Shown here: piece after piece, positions 7,579 through 15,720 of the stretch | How positions within the stretch are numbered: the stretch's first letter is position 1 | Layout: each line of letters starts with the position of its first letter | DNA from: Acidobacteriota bacterium | GTDB lineage: Bacteria > Acidobacteriota > Terriglobia > Terriglobales > Acidobacteriaceae | Length of the DNA stretch: 64,000 bases | Assembly: GCA_016196065.1 (NCBI GenBank) | Contig: JACPYL010000025.1 | Location: 372,001-436,000, forward strand | Direction of reading: 5' to 3' | Program-made: the position numbers and the translations under genes | The notes under the pieces: generated by a model | Databases searched by the model: none | Told to the model about the DNA's origin: nothing | What the model saw: the letters and a program-made list of their open reading frames with translations, nothing else

Positions 7579-8693
7579 TATCCAAACTGCTCTAGAAACC
7601 TCACGTCACCATTAAAGAACAACTGAATATCGTCAACGCCGTACTTCAAAATCGCAATTCGTTCCACGCCCATGCCAAACGCGAAGCCAGAAATTTTTCC
7701 CGGATCGTAATCGACAAACCCGTAGACATTGGGATCCACCATGCCGCAGCCGAGTAGCTCAATCCATCCACTGGCTTTGCAATTGCGGCACGGACCGCCA
7801 TCACGAACACCTTTGCCGCCGCAGAAAATACAGCTAATCTGCACGTCGGCACTGGGCTCCGTGAACGGGAAGAACGAGGGATAGAATCGCGTCTTCACGC
7901 TCGAACCGAACAACGCTTTCATCGCATGATCGAGCGTGCCCTTGAGATCGCAGAACGTAATGTTGGTGTCAACGGCCAGTCCTTCGACCTGATGAAAAAT
8001 TGGCGAATGTGTCGCGTCGGGCGCATCGTTGCGGTGCACTTTGCCGGGACAAACGACTCGTACCGGCGGCTTCATCTTCTGCATGCTACGGATCTGCACC
8101 GGCGAGGTATGCGTCCGCAGCAACAAGCGGTCGCGCTGCGGCTTCGATTCTTGTCCAGCAATAAAGAGCGTGTCCTGCGTGTCACGCGCGGGGTGATTCG
8201 GCGGAAAATTCAGCGCTTCGAAATTGTAGTAGTCGGTTTCAATCTCCGGACCTTCTTCGACGGAGTATCCGAGGTTGCGGAAGACGCCGACAATTTCGTT
8301 CATCGTCTTGATGACCGGATGCTCCGCACCGAGCGTGCGGCGAATGCCGGGCAGGGTGACATCGACCCGGTCGGCAGCGAGTTTCGCGGAAGAAGCGCCG
8401 CCCTGAATACGACTGAGTACCGCTTCAACTGTCGATTCGACCCTGGCTTTAATTTCGTTGACGCGCTGGCCGACATCACGCTTGGCATCTTTCGGCGCAG
8501 CTTTCAGCCACAGATCATTCAGTTGGGTGAGCACGCCGTTCTTGCGTGCCATCCAACCATCACGAAAAGTTTTCCAATCGCTTTCAGACCCAACGGCAGC
8601 CGACTCCTGTCCCAAAGCAGACAGCAACTCGCGCACTGCAACATCGAGCGCAGTGGCCGAGAAATCAGTCAGTTTGGGGACGGTATAGGGCAT
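7578..8693 (-). CDS. pheS: Phenylalanyl-tRNA synthetase alpha subunit
   Basis: Catalytic subunit that activates phenylalanine and loads tRNA-Phe in an alpha2-beta2 enzyme. The 371-aa product has an N-terminal coiled-coil tRNA-binding arm (about residues 1-110). The class II synthetase core includes HPVIKTMNEIV, GPEIETDYYNFEALNFPPNHPARD (motif 2 region) and FGMGVERIAILKYGVDDIQ (motif 3). A CxxC pair followed by another CxxC occurs at about residues 290-310 (ISCIFCGGKG, GPCRNCKASG), a zinc-ribbon-like insertion. The order rpmI-rplT-pheS-pheT on one strand is the classic bacterial arrangement. Confidence 0.96.
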   Translation of the reverse strand: MPYTVPKLTDFSATALDVAVRELLSALGQESAAVGSESDWKTFRDGWMARKNGVLTQLNDLWLKAAPKDAKRDVGQRVNEIKARVESTVEAVLSRIQGGASSAKLAADRVDVTLPGIRRTLGAEHPVIKTMNEIVGVFRNLGYSVEEGPEIETDYYNFEALNFPPNHPARDTQDTLFIAGQESKPQRDRLLLRTHTSPVQIRSMQKMKPPVRVVCPGKVHRNDAPDATHSPIFHQVEGLAVDTNITFCDLKGTLDHAMKALFGSSVKTRFYPSFFPFTEPSADVQISCIFCGGKGVRDGGPCRNCKASGWIELLGCGMVDPNVYGFVDYDPGKISGFAFGMGVERIAILKYGVDDIQLFFNGDVRFLEQFG

Positions 8694-8725
8694 GGCTCGT
8701 TCGAATGCTTCCCTCTAACTGAAGT

Positions 8726-8805
8726 TGTCATCCTGAGCGAAGCGAAGGACCCGCTTCCTTCTCGGTAGCCAAGACAGCAGGTCCTTCGCTTCGCTCAGGA
8801 TGACA
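8726..8805. repeat. CATCCTGAGC-family hairpin, copy 3 (perfect 26-bp arms)
   Basis: Arms 8726-8751 and 8780-8805 are perfect reverse complements over 26 bp, around a 28-nt loop. It lies between rplT and pheS, so it would be transcribed as a very stable hairpin inside the translation operon. No U-run follows, so it is not a standard intrinsic terminator. Confidence 0.9.
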
Positions 8806-8854
8806 GTTTCAAAATAGGGACTAGAGTCTGACGACCAACGACCAGCGACGAGGT

Positions 8855-9214
8855 CTACGCTGCGTGCGCCTTCTTCGCCTGGTCCGCCAGATGCGCAAAG
8901 CCTGCCGCATCATTCACGGCCAACTCCGCAAGGATCTTGCGATCCAGTTCCACGCCGGCTTTCTTGAGTCCGCTGATGAACTGGTTGTAGTTCAGTCCAT
9001 TCAAACGGGCGGCAGCGCCGATGCGGACGATCCAGATAGAGCGGTACTGCCGCTTTTTCTGTTTGCGTCCGGAGTAGGCAAACTTGAGGGCACGATCAAC
9101 CGCTTCTTTTGCAGAGCGGTAGAGTTTTGATTTTGTTAGGAAATATCCACTAGCGCGATCAAGAATCTTTTTGCGCTTGGCGCGGCGTTTGGTTCCGCGT
9201 TTTACACGAGGCAT
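8855..9214 (-). CDS. rplT: 50S ribosomal protein L20
   Basis: Early-assembly 23S rRNA-binding protein that, in studied bacteria, also represses its own operon. The 119-aa product begins [19 protein letters not shown] and contains [23 protein letters not shown] and the family C-terminus [15 protein letters not shown] at 9214 follows AGGAGA six bases upstream. A 150-bp spacer separates it from rpmI. Confidence 0.97.
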   Translation of the reverse strand: MPRVKRGTKRRAKRKKILDRASGYFLTKSKLYRSAKEAVDRALKFAYSGRKQKKRQYRSIWIVRIGAAARLNGLNYNQFISGLKKAGVELDRKILAELAVNDAAGFAHLADQAKKAHAA

Positions 9215-9364
9215 GAGTGTTCTCCTTTTTTTTACTACGTTAAGGCGGCTGGAGGTAAGGCGACTTCTACCCTAAGGGATTTCTGAAGTCTGACCTCTTC
9301 ACGCGCCAGGCTGGCTTTTGAATTGCACATGCGCCAGCCACGAACTACCAGTCACGATCGACGA

Positions 9365-9562
9365 TTAAGCGTACGGGATCATCCGCTTTACTTTGAGAAG
9401 ATCGCCATCGCTTACCAGTACAGCTTTACCAAGGTGACGCTTACGCTTCTTGGATTTCGAACTGAGAATGTGGCGCAAATACGCCTGATGGCGTTTTACC
9501 TTTCCAGTCCCAGTCTTCTTGAAGCGCTTGGCAGCGCCCTTGTGTGTTTTTAGTTTCGGCAT
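9365..9562 (-). CDS. rpmI: 50S ribosomal protein L35
   Basis: Small basic large-subunit protein. The 65-aa product [20 protein letters not shown] with [20 protein letters not shown] matches the L35 family over its full length. It lies between infC and rplT on the same strand as expected, with a 128-bp spacer from infC that contains a short-repeat hairpin. Confidence 0.97.
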   Translation of the reverse strand: MPKLKTHKGAAKRFKKTGTGKVKRHQAYLRHILSSKSKKRKRHLGKAVLVSDGDLLKVKRMIPYA

Positions 9563-9568
9563 TGAAAT

Positions 9569-9617
9569 CAGTTCCCAGTTCTCGATTGCCAGTTCTCAGT
9601 GCTACCACTTCTGAGAA
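9569..9617. repeat. CAGTTCTC short-repeat cluster with small hairpin in the infC-rpmI spacer
   Basis: Three CAGTTCTC/CAGTTCCC words occur between 9569 and 9600. The last forms a 7-bp hairpin TTCTCAG (9593-9599) / CTGAGAA (9611-9617) with an 11-nt loop. The same word builds the large hairpin at 57266-57369. Confidence 0.55.
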
Positions 9618-9690
9618 GACAACCGTTTTTTTTCGCTATCGCACACAATCAGTTTTTGATGGCTGAGTGCTGACGGCTGAAATGCTGTCG

Positions 9691-10284
9691 TTACGCTGTC
9701 TGCGCGCCGCCTTGCGGTGGCGGAGGCGCAATCTTCGGAGGCGCCGGCTTACTTTCTTTTGCTCCTCCGGCGTCCTTCTTCGGCGCCAGGATCAGGTGCA
9801 GCGTGTTGCCTTCCTGACGGGGCCGGAATTCCACCAGTCCCTTGTGTTCGACGTCTTTGATCAACCGTTCCAGAATCTGGCGGCCCAGGCTTTGCCGGGT
9901 CATTTCGCGTCCGCGGAAGAAGATGGTCGCTTTGACCTTGTCGCCTTCATCCAGGAATCGCAACACATGATTTTTTTTCGTATCGTAGTCGTGATCATCG
10001 ACGTTGATACGGAACTTCACTTCCTTGACCGTAATCGTCTTTTGTTTCTTCTTGGCTTCGCGTTCGCGTTTTTCGTTCTGATAGAGGAACTTCCCGTAAT
10101 CCATGATGCGGCAAACCGGAGGTTGCGCAGTGGGGGAAATCTCTACCAGATCCAGGTTCTTCTCGCGAGCCATCTTGAGCGCTTCGAAGGGAGGCATAAT
10201 GCCAATTTGTTCACCTTCGTCACCAATCACACGCACTTCGCGTGCGCGGATGCGCTCATTCATGCGGATAAAGCGTTTGTCGAT
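9691..10284 (-). CDS. infC: Translation initiation factor IF-3, apparent ATC start
   Basis: Binds the 30S subunit and enforces start-codon fidelity. The product is 197 aa if translation begins at ATC 10284: IDKRFIRMNERIRAREVRVI, where the next ATG would give 190 aa. GGAGG at 10290-10294 lies exactly 5 nt before the ATC, and no comparable site precedes the ATG at 10263. The conserved IF-3 N-terminus normally starts a few residues before NERIR, as here. IF-3 genes characteristically use AUU/AUC-type starts for autoregulation. The C-domain (VKEVKFRINVDDHDYDTKKNHV) is intact and a Pro/Ala-rich tail follows. Confidence 0.95.
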   Translation of the reverse strand: MDKRFIRMNERIRAREVRVIGDEGEQIGIMPPFEALKMAREKNLDLVEISPTAQPPVCRIMDYGKFLYQNEKREREAKKKQKTITVKEVKFRINVDDHDYDTKKNHVLRFLDEGDKVKATIFFRGREMTRQSLGRQILERLIKDVEHKGLVEFRPRQEGNTLHLILAPKKDAGGAKESKPAPPKIAPPPPQGGAQTA

Positions 10285-10409
10285 ACCGTCCTCCGTCGTC
10301 CGTTCTGAGCGGAAAGATGCTTAAAAAGTATAACATGCAACGGCGGGGCGGTTTGAGGGAGCATATTCCTCGCCCCAGTCCCCAGCTATTTCTTCTCTTT
10401 CGCGGATTT
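10285..10409 (-). promoter_or_regulatory. infC leader with Shine-Dalgarno and -10-like box
   Basis: The 125-bp region upstream of infC holds GGAGG at 10290-10294, which sets the ATC start. A TATACT box (10327-10332, minus strand) is a reasonable -10; the matching -35 is poor. No T-box or known riboswitch pattern was recognised. Confidence 0.4.
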
Positions 10410-12107
10410 TCAATGCGAGCCGCGTTTAATACCGCTCGCGATCAGAAACACGCGGCCCGAGTGGTAGCCATGTACTCCACTCCATCCCGAAGTAATCAGG
10501 AAGGCGCTCATGCCATCACCCTTCACGTCGCCCATGGTGACGGAATCGAAGCCGAAAGTGTCGCCCGGAGTCCGGCAGGTGTAAGTGCGAATCAGATGTC
10601 CATCGAGACCCGAGTATAGATAAGCACGCCCCGCGCCGATCGCGGCGCCCGAATACTGCCACGCCCCGACGACGACATCCGCATGACCGTCTCCATCCAC
10701 ATCGCCCGCAACGGATGGGCTTGTGCCGAATCCCTCTCCCGCTGTCTCGCCTGTCAAAGCGAACAGGAGGTGACCATCTTTTCCCGAATGGATATACACG
10801 CGGCCAGTCGACGGCCCCTTCGCACTGTTCGCCCAGTCGGACGCGTACACGTCCGGCACACCGTCGCCATCCACATCGCCGAGGATGGACAAGAACATGT
10901 GTCCCAAACCGGCCCCCGTCTCATCCGCGTCGATCGTGAATTTGGGAACGGCGGTCAGACCGTCGTACACATAGACGCGCCCCGTCTGCTTCGGCCCGGC
11001 AGCCGGCGCTCCTGTCATCAGGAGAATATGTTTCTTGTCGGAATAACCCGCTACGGCGCTGCCAAAATTGTCGTTTGCCCTCTCGCCGCTCAGCGTCAGG
11101 AGAATGCTTCCATCCTTGCCCGAGTAAACATATGCCCGGCCAGCCTTATCCCCGGCCGCGCTGTTGTTCGGCGCACCGACGATGATGTCAGCGTATCCAT
11201 CTCGATTGACGTCCCCGACGCCTTCCACATGCCGTCCGAAATCGTCATTCACGTTTTCCGCTTTGAGCGTTCGGAGCACGCGACCATCGCGTCCCGAATA
11301 AATGTTGGCATAACCGCCCCCGGGTCCGCTGGCAACCACATCGGGAATTCCATCTCCATTCGTATCTCCCGCCGCTTCCAGACCGGTTCCAAGCTGGTCG
11401 TTTGCGTGGCCGTTTGCTTTCCACAAAAGTTTGCCGGACTTGGTTGAGTACACATAGATACGGCCCGCGCTTGCTCCGCCTGCGCTGTTGGTCGGCGCCG
11501 AAGTTACGAAGTCAGGAACGCCGTCACCGTCCACATCGCCTATATTGCGCGCAATCCAACCAAACTGGTCTTGGGCGGCCTCGCCATCCCACTCGTGGAG
11601 GATCGTCACTGGCTCCACAAACGGGTCATCGAAATCCTTGTGAGCAGGCAACAGGGCGGCATAACGTGGATCGGTCTTCAGCGCGGCCAATTCCGGAGTG
11701 GCGTCCATCTGCGTCATATCCAACTTGCGACTTGCTTTCGCTTTGGACAACCAGTAGAACGCCTGTTCCTTGTCGCCTTTCGATGCGTAAAGTGCAGCGA
11801 GTTGAAACATGGGCGTGGGAACCGCAGGCTCAACTTCCATCGCCTTGGTGAGGGCTTCTATGGCACGATCAACATTCTTGAGCCGCTGGTCAGCCAAACC
11901 AAGATTTCGCCATGCCCGCCCGTTGCCTGGCTCTTTCTTCGTGACCTCCTCCAAAATCTTCGCGGCCCCGGCAAAGTCGCTTGACTGGATCCGGCCCATG
12001 GCAGCGTGCAAAGTCGCTTCGGGCGCAACTGCTTTTTGTTTGGGAGCACAAGAGGCACTGAAAACCAGCAGTGCTAGGGCGAGGCATTGTTTGTTCTTGA
12101 ATGGCAT
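10410..12107 (-). CDS. FG-GAP repeat lipoprotein with TPR segment
   Basis: The 565-aa predicted lipoprotein has a signal with LLVFSASC as lipobox. About residues 30-140 form TPR-like helices (EEVTKKEPGNGRAWRNLG). Six integrin-alpha-like FG-GAP blades follow, with calcium-loop motifs DVDGDGVPDF, DTNGDGIPDV, DVNRDGYADI, DVDGDGVPDV, DVDGDGHADV and a weaker DVKGDG. It probably folds as a surface or periplasmic beta-propeller; the ligand is unknown. ATG at 12107 is chosen because the lipoprotein signal begins there and GGGAGG lies upstream. The AraC-type gene ends 9 bp before this start on the same strand, so the two may be cotranscribed. Confidence 0.8.
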   Translation of the reverse strand: MPFKNKQCLALALLVFSASCAPKQKAVAPEATLHAAMGRIQSSDFAGAAKILEEVTKKEPGNGRAWRNLGLADQRLKNVDRAIEALTKAMEVEPAVPTPMFQLAALYASKGDKEQAFYWLSKAKASRKLDMTQMDATPELAALKTDPRYAALLPAHKDFDDPFVEPVTILHEWDGEAAQDQFGWIARNIGDVDGDGVPDFVTSAPTNSAGGASAGRIYVYSTKSGKLLWKANGHANDQLGTGLEAAGDTNGDGIPDVVASGPGGGYANIYSGRDGRVLRTLKAENVNDDFGRHVEGVGDVNRDGYADIIVGAPNNSAAGDKAGRAYVYSGKDGSILLTLSGERANDNFGSAVAGYSDKKHILLMTGAPAAGPKQTGRVYVYDGLTAVPKFTIDADETGAGLGHMFLSILGDVDGDGVPDVYASDWANSAKGPSTGRVYIHSGKDGHLLFALTGETAGEGFGTSPSVAGDVDGDGHADVVVGAWQYSGAAIGAGRAYLYSGLDGHLIRTYTCRTPGDTFGFDSVTMGDVKGDGMSAFLITSGWSGVHGYHSGRVFLIASGIKRGSH

Positions 12108-12115
12108 CGAGATCA

Positions 12116-13060
12116 TCACCTCCCTAGGCTTATCCCAGCGGGAGTCGAAGGCGCTATCAGAAAATTGCGAATCCAGGATTTGCTCGGGCGAGCAGTTCGC
12201 ACCATGGAAGGCGTCATGCCGAACTCGTGACGGAAGGAATTCGTAAAATGGCTGTGGCTTGCGAAACCTGTGTCGAGGGCTATATCGATCAGTGGCTGCG
12301 TGGATTCAAGAACCGCCGCCAACGCCACGCGAAGCCGGAGCCGCAAACGATACTGATGCAGTTTCGTTCCTGTCACCTGCCGGAACAGCCGGCAAACATG
12401 ATACGGAGACAGGCCTAGTCGGCAGGCGATGCTGGTCAGTGTTACAGGCTCATCCGTATGTTGGCTGAGAATCGTTTCGATATCGTGAACCGTCGCCCGC
12501 TGCCGCGCGCTGACCTGCGGTGAAACGAGACTTGCAAGCGGTGCGTAGGTGGAGAGCATTACTTGATCGAGCAGTTCAATCACGGTTTCCTCTACCGCGA
12601 GCGGCTCTACGCCTTCTCCCCGCACAACTCTCGTAAACAGATTTCGTTGGAGAAGATACGTGGAAGACTCCGCGCACCCACGCGGAAGCAGAAACGGTCG
12701 CTCAGGGCGGTCATCGACTCGACGGTCAAACGTCCGCACTGCGTCTCGCACCACCTTCGCATCAACGCCGAACCAGTCGCAGAGGTCGCCCTCGGGACTG
12801 ATGGCATTGCGTCCATACTGCTGCCCGGAATTGTAAAAAGTTACGACATTCGGGTTGGCCACGAACGCTGGTTCGTGCTCATGTTGAATTTCCACCGCAG
12901 TCCGCGGAAACACGAAACAGAAGTTTCTCGCAGGTCCAGTATCACGGAACGATGGATGCTCCGGATGGCATCGAAAGGCCCCGATCCGGACCAGGCCCGT
13001 CTCAAAGACAACTCGATTGAATTGAGGTTGCAACGCAGCCATCGGCCGTCTTTCCGCCAC
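12116..13060 (-). CDS. AraC-family transcriptional regulator
   Basis: The 314-aa product ends in two helix-turn-helix motifs (VTLTSIACRLGLSPYHVCRLF and PLIDIALDTGFASHSHFTNSF, followed by FGMTPSMVR). The first two thirds are a cupin-like N-terminal domain that may sense a ligand but carries no recognisable specificity motif. The start is GTG at 13060 or ATG at 13042. It lies directly upstream of the FG-GAP lipoprotein on the same strand. Its targets cannot be inferred. Confidence 0.85.
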   Translation of the reverse strand: MAERRPMAALQPQFNRVVFETGLVRIGAFRCHPEHPSFRDTGPARNFCFVFPRTAVEIQHEHEPAFVANPNVVTFYNSGQQYGRNAISPEGDLCDWFGVDAKVVRDAVRTFDRRVDDRPERPFLLPRGCAESSTYLLQRNLFTRVVRGEGVEPLAVEETVIELLDQVMLSTYAPLASLVSPQVSARQRATVHDIETILSQHTDEPVTLTSIACRLGLSPYHVCRLFRQVTGTKLHQYRLRLRLRVALAAVLESTQPLIDIALDTGFASHSHFTNSFRHEFGMTPSMVRTARPSKSWIRNFLIAPSTPAGISLGR

Positions 13061-13171
13061 CCGGATTGGGTATCAAAAGCCGCTCGACCTGAATCGCCAG
13101 CCTCTGTCAATGCCATAGACGGATGAACTGCGACAACAGGAGCACCGGAGCGTTCGTCGGGACCCAAATTC

Positions 13172-14203
13172 TTATGCTGCGGAGCGCCGCCGGATTTGTA
13201 TCGCGAGCAGAATCATGCTCCCGAACGCGATCCCATTCAGGACGATCTTTGCAATCAGATCGATGCGTGGCCATAAACTGCTCCCTAGGAATCCTGCAAT
13301 CATACAAACCAGCAGCGCACCGAATGAAAGGGCCCACTCATGCATCTCCCCCCAGCCGTCGGCCGATACCCAGCGCCGGAGCAAAAAGAAGGTGAATGCG
13401 GCCCAGGCGATGGTGCCGGTGACGGGTATCCATAGAGCCAGGGGCTGCGGAACAAAAATCAACGCCATCAGGATGTACCAGGGGAATGCAAGAAGCATGG
13501 TGACCGGCAACACGAGTGCGGGACTGACCGCTTTATGCGAAGCCCCTCCTGCGGGGCGTGGCCCACGCAACGCGTAGCTAGCCAGCGCCATGGCGACGAT
13601 TGCGAGCAGTCCAATCAGGATCGTCACCATCGGCGGACGGTAATCAGGCATGTGGAATACTTGAATGCGCGCGATCTTGACCCACAGAAACCATGCTATG
13701 ACGGCTCCGAGAAGAAAGATAACGCTGGCAATGACGATGCCGCGTGTGCGCAGCCACGGCTCATGGCGGCGCTTCGGGAAGATGAGTTCGACAATCTGTA
13801 CCGGAACCAGCGTAATGAAAACGCTCTCGAATCCAAGCATGAATAGGAAGTAGATCCAGTTCACACCCCAGACGCGTCCATACATCGGAGTTGTGCCCAA
13901 GAATGGCAAGGGCGCGAGGGACGTTTGCTGAACGATGAACTCTTCCGCTACCGACAGCGCGAAACCCAGCGGCAGCATAGTGGTCCAATCGCCGTGCCAG
14001 CGGCGCACCGCCTCGCGAATGAGCAGCGTGCCGCATCCCCACATCATCACTTCTGGAAGGTAGGCAAACATGTAGCTCAGTCGCGTCGCCCCACTCAGGA
14101 CTTCGCCTACCAAAGGCGACAGCAGGATCAGGACCACGATGGGAGCGATTCGATTCTTCGGCAGTTCTTCAGTCGAATGCGTAGTGAGGGTCTGGGTGTT
14201 CAT
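13172..14203 (-). CDS. Polytopic membrane protein of unknown function
   Basis: The 343-aa product has about nine hydrophobic segments, starting near residue 20 (IAPIVVLILLSPLVGEVLSG) and ending near residue 337. An acidic/aromatic VGEVLSGATRLSYMF stretch and SVAEEFIVQQTS in membrane helices could be functional. The gene starts with ATG at 14203 inside the PadR stop (4-bp overlap), with AAAGGAG upstream, so it is translationally coupled to the regulator. A transporter or drug-response membrane protein controlled by PadR is plausible but unproven; no family was recognised. Confidence 0.75.
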   Translation of the reverse strand: MNTQTLTTHSTEELPKNRIAPIVVLILLSPLVGEVLSGATRLSYMFAYLPEVMMWGCGTLLIREAVRRWHGDWTTMLPLGFALSVAEEFIVQQTSLAPLPFLGTTPMYGRVWGVNWIYFLFMLGFESVFITLVPVQIVELIFPKRRHEPWLRTRGIVIASVIFLLGAVIAWFLWVKIARIQVFHMPDYRPPMVTILIGLLAIVAMALASYALRGPRPAGGASHKAVSPALVLPVTMLLAFPWYILMALIFVPQPLALWIPVTGTIAWAAFTFFLLRRWVSADGWGEMHEWALSFGALLVCMIAGFLGSSLWPRIDLIAKIVLNGIAFGSMILLAIQIRRRSAA

Positions 14204-14838
14204 GGCTGTTCTCCTTTTGCCTGCGTGGACGCTCCTCTTCTTGCGGCTTCGAGGTCGTCAAAAATCTTCTTCAGGTCCCATGTCAATCGCCCGGAACTTA
14301 GCTCATCCAGCAGACTACGAACCCATTGCTGTTCGGCTTTGCGCATCGAGAGCAGGTAGTCGCCTTCGAGCAGGTGGAAACGTGGCAGAAAGGTAGCCAC
14401 CTGTTTCAAAACAGCCTCGCTGGTGGCGATTTCCTGGTCGAGTTGCTGCGCGCGCTTTTCCAGCTGTGCGACCGCATCGCTCGGCGTCAAGTGAATCAGG
14501 AAATTGATCGAAGCCATAAACGTCGAAGGCTCCCGCAAAGGAACCGCAACCATTTCTCGAAGCCAGTGAACGAGTTCCTGCTCGCCTTCGGGCGTGATGC
14601 GATAGGTCGTGCGTTCGGGCCGCCGCCCATCCCGGCTGATTCCGGCAGCGGTGATCAGGCGGGACTTCAACAAGCGCTTGATCGCGTGGTAAAGGGATCC
14701 CTTCTTCAGAACCAGAACTTCGTCCCAGTGCCGTTCCAGGAGTAAACGCTGCATCTCGTAGGGGTGCATCGGACATTCGCGCAGAAAACAGAGCACCGCC
14801 AAATCCCAAAGGCCGCGATGTGAGTCGATTTCTTTCAT
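14200..14838 (-). CDS. PadR-family transcriptional regulator
   Basis: The 212-aa product has a winged helix at about residues 5-90: LAVLCFLRECPMHPYEMQRLL, KKGSLYHAIKRLLKSRLI and the wing GRRPERTTYRITPEGEQELV. A C-terminal coiled-coil dimerisation region follows (about 120-175). PadR proteins usually repress a membrane or efflux gene until a small ligand binds. ATG at 14838 is preferred over a GTG at 14847. A palindrome overlaps the start, arguing for autorepression, and the coupled membrane protein is the likely regulated target. Confidence 0.88.
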   Translation of the reverse strand: MKEIDSHRGLWDLAVLCFLRECPMHPYEMQRLLLERHWDEVLVLKKGSLYHAIKRLLKSRLITAAGISRDGRRPERTTYRITPEGEQELVHWLREMVAVPLREPSTFMASINFLIHLTPSDAVAQLEKRAQQLDQEIATSEAVLKQVATFLPRFHLLEGDYLLSMRKAEQQWVRSLLDELSSGRLTWDLKKIFDDLEAARRGASTQAKGEQP

Positions 14839-14872
14839 ATAGTTCACATGAACTATATCATGAGAACTATAT
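14837..14872. promoter_or_regulatory. Palindromic operator at the PadR start
   Basis: Perfect 9-bp arms ATATAGTTC (14837-14845) and GAACTATAT (14850-14858) are separated by ACAT. A third copy of GAACTATAT lies at 14864-14872, 14 bp further. The site covers the PadR start codon, as expected for an autoregulated PadR gene. Confidence 0.7.
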
Positions 14873-14943
14873 TAAGGAACAAGAATCTTGCACGAGCGTA
14901 CGAATTCTATGTTCTCTATTTTTTTTAATGAGTTGGAGTGAGC

Positions 14944-15720
14944 CTAGCGTCCGCCGGTGACGTCCAGAATGGCGCCGGTTGTATAGGAAGCTTCGTCCGA
15001 TAACAGCCACAGAATGGCGTTGGCCACTTCTTCTGGCTGTCCACCGCGCTTCATCGCCACCATTTTTTTGAGGCGGTCCACGCGTCCGGGTTCTCCGCTG
15101 CTGGCATGCAGATCGGTGTAGATGAGCCCAGGGCGGACGGCGTTGACGCGAATCCCTTCTTGGGCCACTTCTTTCGCCAGCCCGATCGTGAGCGTATCAA
15201 CGGCTCCTTTGCTGGCCGCGTAATCGATGTATTCGCCAGCGGACCCCAGTCTTGCTGCAGCGGACGAAACGTTGACGATGGCCCCGCCCGATCCTCCATG
15301 TTGGGTCGACATGCGGCGGACGGCTTCTCGCGAGCACAAGAATGTTCCGATCACATTGGTCGCGAAGATGCGCTGGAGGCGCGCTGCGTCCATCATGTCC
15401 AGACGCATCTGCGGCGCGATGGTGGCGGCGTTGTTTACGAGCGCCGAGAGACGGCCTAGCTCGCGGTCAACGGTGTTGAAGAGTCGGATCACGTCTGGTT
15501 CTGCACTGATGTCGGCTTGGACGGCGATGGCCCGCCCGTGCTCCTTCTGAATCGCATGCACCACCTCGTCGGCAGTCGATCGTCCCTGCAAATAGTTGAC
15601 GCAAACAGCGTAACCACGGCGCGCCGCAAGAAGGCACGTGGACGCACCTATCCCTCGACCGCCTCCGGTGACAATCAGAACTTTGGAATGGTTTGCCGTT
15701 GGGTCAGGTGCCGCGTCCAT
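14944..15720 (-). CDS. SDR-family oxidoreductase
   Basis: Classical short-chain dehydrogenase/reductase, 258 aa. Cofactor loop TGGGRGIG near residue 17, NNAAT motif, and active-site Ser (NVSSAAARLG) and YAASK are all present. The C-terminus SYTTGAILDVTGGR is typical. Start ATG at 15720 shares one base with the stop of the upstream glycosyltransferase (TAATG), indicating translational coupling; the reading frame continues upstream but without SDR similarity. The substrate cannot be assigned. Coupling to a glycosyltransferase hints at a sugar or lipid modification path. Confidence 0.9.
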   Translation of the reverse strand: MDAAPDPTANHSKVLIVTGGGRGIGASTCLLAARRGYAVCVNYLQGRSTADEVVHAIQKEHGRAIAVQADISAEPDVIRLFNTVDRELGRLSALVNNAATIAPQMRLDMMDAARLQRIFATNVIGTFLCSREAVRRMSTQHGGSGGAIVNVSSAAARLGSAGEYIDYAASKGAVDTLTIGLAKEVAQEGIRVNAVRPGLIYTDLHASSGEPGRVDRLKKMVAMKRGGQPEEVANAILWLLSDEASYTTGAILDVTGGR

